Of a stretch of DNA of 16,747 bases, positions 12,455-16,747 are shown one piece after another. The position numbers and the translations under genes are program-made. Source of the DNA: Chloroflexota bacterium (lineage in GTDB: Bacteria; Chloroflexota; Limnocylindria; Limnocylindrales; CSP1-4); assembly GCA_017882025.1 (NCBI GenBank), contig JADGQG010000019.1:1-16747 (forward strand), read 5' to 3'. The stretch's first letter is position 1, and each line of letters opens with the position of its first letter. Under the pieces are notes generated by a model. That model saw nothing but the letters and a program-made list of their open reading frames with translations, was not told where the DNA came from and did no database searches.

Positions 12455-12526
12455 TCAGCGGGTTGCGGCCGTCGGCGTCTTCGGCTTCTTCGGCTTCGGC
12501 GGTCGCTTCGGTGTCTTGTCGCCCAT
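12455..12526 (-). CDS. 23-codon Lys/Pro-rich basic mini-protein
   Basis: The minus-strand ATG at 12526 is preceded by a perfect AAGGAGG (12538-12532) at 5 bases, and by a promoter with both boxes. The peptide begins MGDKTPKRPPKPKK and ends TPTAATR. It holds six Lys, two Arg, six Pro and one Asp, a net charge of about +7, with no hydrophobic segment. A peptide this basic and proline-rich may bind nucleic acid or ribosomes, or simply be unstructured. I know of similar tiny Lys-rich ORFs with strong SDs in high-GC genomes but cannot name a family. Most gene callers would miss it because of length. It is convergent with pyrE and divergent from the FAD oxidase. Function unknown. Confidence 0.65.
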   Translation of the reverse strand: MGDKTPKRPPKPKKPKTPTAATR

Positions 12527-12531
12527 GAGTT

Positions 12532-12538
12532 CCTCCTT
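12532..12538 (-). promoter_or_regulatory. Perfect Shine-Dalgarno of the mini-gene
   Basis: AAGGAGG on the minus strand, five bases before the ATG at 12526. It decides the start. Most other genes in the window have weak or no SD, so this strength is notable. Confidence 0.75.
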
Positions 12539-12544
12539 GATGGG

Positions 12545-12574
12545 AGTGTACGGGGCCGGCGGGCCCGCTGCCAA
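12545..12574 (-). promoter_or_regulatory. Canonical promoter of the mini-gene
   Basis: On the minus strand TTGGCA (12574-12569; 5 of 6 to TTGACA), an 18-base spacer, then TACACT (12550-12545; TAnnnT). The start of transcription would fall near 12538, giving a 5' leader of only about 12 bases with the SD at its very front. This is the best -35/-10 pair I see in the window and suggests strong housekeeping-sigma expression. Confidence 0.6.
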
Positions 12575-12739
12575 CCCGCTCGCGCGAAATCCACGCTCGA
12601 GCGGATCCTCCGGCGCGCCGTTGTCGAGGTGTGGCGATCGTCTCGGACGGCGCACCCTGCGCGCAGCATCGCACGTTACCGGCGCCCCCGTGCCCATCGC
12701 GACGCGACGGGCCGAGGCGCGTGGGCGCATCATCTCCCC

Positions 12740-14341
12740 ATGCGACGCTGGAACGGCTGGGGCGACGAGTCGATCAGCGACGAGCTCCCAGCCGGCGGGG
12801 CCGCCGCGATCGAGCGCGTGGTCGGGCCGGCCACGCCTCGGCGCGACGCGATCCTGGCCGACGTGCTCGCCGGAGTCCCGGCGAGCCGCCTCCCCCGCCA
12901 CCGCCTCGTCGTGGACGACGCGGAGACGCGCGTCCGCCACGCGCGGGGCCAGAGCCTCCCCGACTGGGTGGCGCTCCGCACGGGACGACTGGGCGCCGTC
13001 CCGGACGGGATCGCCTTCCCGAACGACGGGGTCGAGGTCCGCGAGCTGCTGGCGTGGGCCGCGGCCGTTGGGGCCCGGGTGGTTCCATACGGGGGCGGCA
13101 CGAGCGTCGTAGGCGGAGTGACGCCCGCGACCGACGGTTCGCCGTGGCTGACCATCTCGATGGCGCACCTGGCGGGGCTGCGGGTCCTCGACGAGCCGAG
13201 CCTGTTGGCGACGTTCGGGGCCGGCACGATCGGGCCGGACGTCGAGGCCGCGCTGCGCGCGCGGAACCTGACCCTTGGGCACTATCCGCAGAGCTGGGAG
13301 CTCTCCACCGTCGGTGGCTGGGTTGCGGCGCGAAGCGCGGGCCAGCAATCGGCGGGCTACGGGCGGATCGAGACGCTCTTCGCCGGCGGGACCGTGGAGT
13401 CGCCGGCCGGGACGCTGGAGATGCCGCCGCACCCGGCCTCGGCCGCCGGTCCGGACCTGCGCCAGGCGATCCTCGGCAGCGAAGGGCGGTTCGGGATCCT
13501 CACCGATGCCGTCATGCGCGTCGCGCCGCTCCCGGAGGTGGAGGCCTTCCCGACGCTCTTCCTGCCCGACTGGGAGCGGGCGCTCGCGTTCACCCGGGCG
13601 CTCGCGCGGGCGCGGCTCCCGCTCGCGATGGTGCGCACCTCCACGCCCGCCGAGACGTGGACGAACCTTGCCCTTGCCGGCCACGAACGGACGCTGACCG
13701 CCCTGCGCTGGTACCTCACCGCACGCGGCGCCGGCCCGGGCCGCTGCATGGTCCTCCTTGGCCTCGTCGGGCGGCGGCGGGTCATGGCCGCGACCTACGT
13801 CGAGGTGCTGGGGATCTCCCGCGCGTTCGGAGCGGTCAGGGCACCGTCGATGTTCGGGCGCCAGTGGTACAAGGGCCGCTTCCGCACGCCGTACCTGCGC
13901 AACACGCTGTGGAGTGCCGGCTATGGGATCGACACACTCGAGACGGCGGTCGCCTGGGACCGCGTCCCGGCCATGGCGGCGTCGCTCGCGCCGGCGATTC
14001 GGCGCGGCCTTGCCGACGCGGGCGAGCGGGTCCACGCCTTCACCCACCTGTCCCACGTCTACCCGACCGGGAGCAGCCTCTACACGACGTTCATCTTCCG
14101 CCTTGCCGACAACCCCGACGTGACGCTGGAGCGATGGCGCCGGCTCAAGGCCACGGCGTCGGAGGCGATCGTCCGGTTGGGCGGCACGATCAGCCACCAG
14201 CACGGGGTGGGGAGCGACCACGCGGCCTACCTCGCCGACGAAAAGGGAGAGCTGGGCATGGCGGCCCTGGGGGACCTCGCCAGGCGCTTCGACCCGGCCG
14301 CCATCATGCATCCGGGCGTCCTGCTGCCGGACGCAGGATGA
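12740..14341 (+). CDS. FAD-binding oxidase, alkyldihydroxyacetone-phosphate-synthase-like
   Basis: 533 residues. FAD-domain signatures of the vanillyl-alcohol-oxidase/AGPS group: VVPYGGGTSVVGGV (114-127), ATFGAGTIGPDVE, and HYPQSWELSTVGGWVAARSAGQQSAGYGRIE (181-211). The last closely follows the AGPS pattern of a dipeptide before STVGGWVA. The C-terminal part has SHVYPTGSSLYTTF and GGTISHQHGVGSDHAAYL. Eukaryotic AGPS has three adjacent His in that last motif; here it reads H-Q-H, so true ether-bond synthesis is uncertain. AGPS swaps the acyl group of acyl-DHAP for a fatty alcohol. The neighbours glpD and a sugar/glycerol-type kinase support a DHAP or glycerol-3-phosphate substrate. ATG 12740 has no SD; CATCAT lies 6 bases upstream, perhaps leaderless. 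The stop overlaps glpD (ATGA). Confidence 0.85.
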   Translation: MRRWNGWGDESISDELPAGGAAAIERVVGPATPRRDAILADVLAGVPASRLPRHRLVVDDAETRVRHARGQSLPDWVALRTGRLGAVPDGIAFPNDGVEVRELLAWAAAVGARVVPYGGGTSVVGGVTPATDGSPWLTISMAHLAGLRVLDEPSLLATFGAGTIGPDVEAALRARNLTLGHYPQSWELSTVGGWVAARSAGQQSAGYGRIETLFAGGTVESPAGTLEMPPHPASAAGPDLRQAILGSEGRFGILTDAVMRVAPLPEVEAFPTLFLPDWERALAFTRALARARLPLAMVRTSTPAETWTNLALAGHERTLTALRWYLTARGAGPGRCMVLLGLVGRRRVMAATYVEVLGISRAFGAVRAPSMFGRQWYKGRFRTPYLRNTLWSAGYGIDTLETAVAWDRVPAMAASLAPAIRRGLADAGERVHAFTHLSHVYPTGSSLYTTFIFRLADNPDVTLERWRRLKATASEAIVRLGGTISHQHGVGSDHAAYLADEKGELGMAALGDLARRFDPAAIMHPGVLLPDAG

Positions 14342-16008
14342 CCTCTCCACCTGACCCCGGACGCCCGATGCCGGCCCGGATGGGTCTCGGCTGGCGCGAT
14401 CGCGCGTGGGCGCGCCTGGAGGAGGGTCCGTTCGATGTCCTCGTCGTGGGCGGGGGGATCACCGGGGCGGGGATCGCCCGGCGCGCGGCGCAGGCCGGAT
14501 TGCGGACGGCGCTCGTGGACAAGGGGGATCTCGCCGCCGGCACCAGCGCCTGGTCCAGCAAGCTCGTCCATGGCGGGCTGCGCTACCTCGCGCACCTCCA
14601 GCTGGGCGTCGTCCGCGAGAGCGTCCGCGGCCGCGAGGCGCTCCTCCGGGCGGCGCCGGGGCTCGTCGAGGAGCTGGGCTTCCTCATGCCCGTGGCGCGC
14701 GGGAGCTCACCTGGCCGGGTGACGATGGAGGGCGGCCTGGCCGCCTACGACCTCCTGGCCCACCGGCGGACGCACCGTCGGCTTCGGGGAGGGGAGCTGG
14801 AGCTCCTCGCGCCGCGTGTCCGGGACACGGAGCTGGTCGCGGCGTTCCGCTATGGCGACGCCTGGACCGACGACGCCCGCCTCGTCTTCCGGGTGGCGAT
14901 GGATGCGGTCGCGGCCGGTGCCGTGCTCCTGACGTACGCTGACGTCCAGGAGTTGCTGCAGGGCCCGAAGGGCGACGTACTCGGCGTCCGGGTCGTGGAC
15001 CGCGCTCCCGGGACCGAAGGTCGCTCGGCGGAGGTCCGCGCGGTCGCCGTCGTGAACGCCACCGGGGCCTGGGCGGATCGCCTGCGGGCCCGCGTCGGCG
15101 GCGCCGCCCGCCTCCGCCCGCTGCGCGGAAGCCACCTCCTCTTCCCGGCATGGCGCTTCCCGGTCGCCCAGGCCGTGAGCTTCCCGCATCCGCTCGACGG
15201 CCGTCCGGTCTTCGCGTATCCGTGGGAGTCGGTCACGCTGGTTGGGACCACCGACGTCGACCATCCGGACGACCCCGACGAGGGCACCCGGATCTCGCCC
15301 GCCGAGGCCGACTACCTCCTGGCGTGGGCACGCCACGTGTTCCCGTCCCTCGAGCTGCTGGCGACCGACGTCCACGCTACCTTCGCCGGCGTCCGCCCGG
15401 TCATCGGGTCGGGCAAGGCAGATCCCTCGGCCGAGTCCCGTGACCACGCCTGCTGGGAGGAGGCCGGCCTGCTCACCGTGACCGGGGGAAAGCTGACGAC
15501 CTTCGACGCGGTGGCCCGGGACACCCTGGCGACGCTGAAGCCGCGCTTCGCCGGCCGGACGCTTGGCGCAGCGGGCCTGGACGCCGACACGCCGCCACTG
15601 GACCCGCTCCCGGAGGAGCGCGCCGTGGTCGCCGACGAGCTGGCGCTCCTCGCGCCCGCGCTGCGGCGTCGCCTCGCCGGACGCCACGGTGCCGCCGCGC
15701 CCGCGCTCGTCGAGGCGGCGGCCGACCGCCATGAGCTCGAACCGATCCCCGGCACGCCGGACCCGTGGGCCGCCCTGCGCTGGGCCGCGCGCGCCGAGGG
15801 CGTCATGCATCTCGACGACCTTCTCCTGCGGCGGGTGCGGCTGGGCCTGCTGATGCCGGGTGGCGGCGCTGCCCACCTCGCGCGCATCCGCTCGATCGTC
15901 GCGCCCGAGCTGGGCTGGGACGACGCCCGCTGGGCGGCCGAGGAAGCCGCCTACCGTGCGCGCTGGGCCCGCGACCACGCTCCGCCCGCCGAGGCCATGC
16001 CGGCATGA
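14338..16008 (+). CDS. glpD: FAD-dependent glycerol-3-phosphate dehydrogenase
   Basis: 556 residues. It oxidises sn-glycerol-3-phosphate to DHAP at the membrane and passes electrons to quinone. Visible: the Rossmann start FDVLVVGGGITGAGIARRA (about 32-50), GDLAAGTSAWSSKLVHGGLRYL (63-84), the signature of the GlpD/GlpA family, then VNATGAWADRLR, LRGSHLLFP, FAYPWESVTLVGTTD, GVRPVIGSG and TVTGGKLTTFD. The C-terminal helical cap ends with HLDDLLLRRVRLGLLMPGGG. Length fits GlpD. Start ATG 14338 overlaps the oxidase stop; ATGs at 14368 and 14380 are possible but lie nearer the FAD motif. The end overlaps the kinase by ATGA. The order FAD oxidase-glpD-kinase resembles the pairing of a GlpD with an AGPS-like flavoprotein known in mycobacteria. 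Confidence 0.94.
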   Translation: MTSPPDPGRPMPARMGLGWRDRAWARLEEGPFDVLVVGGGITGAGIARRAAQAGLRTALVDKGDLAAGTSAWSSKLVHGGLRYLAHLQLGVVRESVRGREALLRAAPGLVEELGFLMPVARGSSPGRVTMEGGLAAYDLLAHRRTHRRLRGGELELLAPRVRDTELVAAFRYGDAWTDDARLVFRVAMDAVAAGAVLLTYADVQELLQGPKGDVLGVRVVDRAPGTEGRSAEVRAVAVVNATGAWADRLRARVGGAARLRPLRGSHLLFPAWRFPVAQAVSFPHPLDGRPVFAYPWESVTLVGTTDVDHPDDPDEGTRISPAEADYLLAWARHVFPSLELLATDVHATFAGVRPVIGSGKADPSAESRDHACWEEAGLLTVTGGKLTTFDAVARDTLATLKPRFAGRTLGAAGLDADTPPLDPLPEERAVVADELALLAPALRRRLAGRHGAAAPALVEAAADRHELEPIPGTPDPWAALRWAARAEGVMHLDDLLLRRVRLGLLMPGGGAAHLARIRSIVAPELGWDDARWAAEEAAYRARWARDHAPPAEAMPA

Positions 16009-16747
16009 GCGCGGATCACCTCCTCGCGATCGACGTCGGGACGCAGAGCGTCCGCGCGCTCCTGTTCGGGCCGGACGGGTCGCTGGCGGCAAAGGCGAAG
16101 ATCCCCATCGAGGCGTACGTGTCGCCGCGTCCCGGCTGGGCCGAGAAGGACCCCGAGTCCTACTGGACCGCGATCGGCGAGGCGTGCGCGGCGCTCTGGG
16201 GGGACCCGGCCGCGCGACGCGACTCGGTCGCGGGCGTGGCGCTCACGACCCAGCGCGGAACGGTCGTGGTCGTCGACCGCGACGGCCTCCCGCTGCGGCC
16301 CGCGATCGTGTGGCTGGACCAGCGTCGAACCCCGGGCCTCCCGCCGGTCCGCGGGATCAACGGCCTCGCGTTCCGCGTGCTCGGCGTGCGCGACACGGTC
16401 GCCGCATTCCAGGCCGACGCGGAGGCCAACTGGCTGCGTGTCAACGAGCCGGATGTCTGGGCGCGGACCGCGAAGTTCCTGCTCCTGTCGGGGTTCCTGG
16501 TCCACCGGCTCGTGGGCCGCTACGTCGACGCGGACGCCGCCCAGGTGGGCTATCTCCCGTTCGACTTCAAGCGCCGCCGCTGGGCTCGGCGCGGCGACTG
16601 GAAGTGGCGAGTCGCGCCGATCGACCCGGCGATGCTGCCGGACCTCGTGCCGTCCGGCTCGCAGCTGGGTACGCTGACGCCGGGTGCCGCGGCGCACCTG
16701 GGCCTGCCCGCCGGCACGCCCCTGATCGCGGCCGGCGCCGACAAGGC
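16005..16747 (+). CDS. FGGY-family carbohydrate kinase, 3' end outside the window
   Basis: 247 residues read to the window edge without a stop. The N-terminal domain of the FGGY fold is clear: LLAIDVGTQSVRALLFGPDG (phosphate 1 loop), then PGWAEKDPESYW, VAGVALTTQRGTVVVVDRDG, LRPAIVWLDQRR, AKFLLLSGFLVHRLVGRYVDADAAQVGYLPFD, and the start of domain two (LTPGAAAHLGLPAGTPLIAAGADK). The family phosphorylates glycerol, xylulose, gluconate and similar sugars with ATP. The GlpK hallmarks (a GTTSSR-type loop and a QxRE-type region) are not seen: here the loop is GTQSVR and the later motif LDQRR. A different polyol or sugar is therefore possible, even though the operon with glpD points to glycerol. ATG 16005 overlaps the glpD stop. 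Confidence 0.88.
   Translation, partial: MSADHLLAIDVGTQSVRALLFGPDGSLAAKAKIPIEAYVSPRPGWAEKDPESYWTAIGEACAALWGDPAARRDSVAGVALTTQRGTVVVVDRDGLPLRPAIVWLDQRRTPGLPPVRGINGLAFRVLGVRDTVAAFQADAEANWLRVNEPDVWARTAKFLLLSGFLVHRLVGRYVDADAAQVGYLPFDFKRRRWARRGDWKWRVAPIDPAMLPDLVPSGSQLGTLTPGAAAHLGLPAGTPLIAAGADK

Noticed and set aside
12631..14337. In-frame upstream extension of GlpD by 569 residues
   Set aside because: It overlaps the FAD oxidase in another frame and is Arg/Gly/Pro-rich. GlpD homology begins near 14400 and an ATGA start fits the operon pattern.
12530..14350. Long minus-strand open frame across the FAD oxidase, continuing into the mini-gene
   Set aside because: The part over the oxidase is a shadow of a well-supported gene. 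Only the last 23 codons, with their own SD and promoter, are kept as a gene.

Overview
This is a very GC-rich window (roughly 70% G+C or more by eye) with densely packed genes. It carries most of the de novo pyrimidine pathway, flanked by an extracytoplasmic-function (ECF) sigma/anti-sigma pair on the left and a glycerol-phosphate/ether-lipid-type operon on the right. PyrR control, a class 1B dihydroorotate dehydrogenase (PyrD plus the iron-sulfur flavoprotein PyrK), leaderless-looking promoters and long Pro/Ser/Thr/Ala-rich extracytoplasmic linkers suggest a high-GC Chloroflexota bacterium (Limnocylindria/Ellin6529-like). Actinomycetota seems less likely because they usually carry a class 2 PyrD. 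This placement is inference; no rRNA or marker gene is present.

Layout, left to right. Positions 2-2562: 3' part of an ECF sigma factor, overlapping by ATGA a large zinc-type anti-sigma factor with one membrane segment and a long propeller-like ectodomain. Positions 2563-5719: the pyrR-pyrB-pyrC operon. Its 5' leader holds a PyrR-binding hairpin that buries a perfect Shine-Dalgarno (SD) sequence. That SD serves a 7-codon leader ORF whose stop overlaps the pyrR start as TGATG. Positions 5832-7487, minus strand: a PLP-dependent group II decarboxylase. Positions 7642-9551: three unrecognised plus-strand genes (a two-helix membrane protein, a 108-residue protein, and an acidic protein made of two diverged repeats). 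Positions 9620-11664: pyrK-pyrD, overlapping by ATGA. Positions 11718-12395: pyrE with a leaderless-type promoter. Positions 12455-12526, minus strand: a 23-codon Lys/Pro-rich mini-gene with a textbook promoter and SD. Positions 12740-16747: an FAD oxidase of the alkyl-DHAP-synthase type, glpD, and an FGGY kinase cut by the window end, chained by ATGA overlaps.

PyrB, PyrC, PyrK/PyrD and PyrE cover carbamoyl-aspartate to orotidine monophosphate. Carbamoyl-phosphate synthase (carAB) and pyrF are not in the window. PyrR, sensing UMP/UTP, probably represses its own operon by translational repression rather than transcription attenuation, since no U-tract terminator is seen in the leader. The right-hand operon would interconvert glycerol-3-phosphate and DHAP and may feed ether-lipid synthesis.

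No tRNA, rRNA, CRISPR array, insertion sequence or phage gene was seen. No gene-free stretch exceeds 300 bases. The longest, 12527-12739, holds the mini-gene promoter. The convergent gap 5720-5831 has only a GC-rich palindrome without a T-tract. The most original signals are the PyrR hairpin/leader-ORF switch and the mini-gene.
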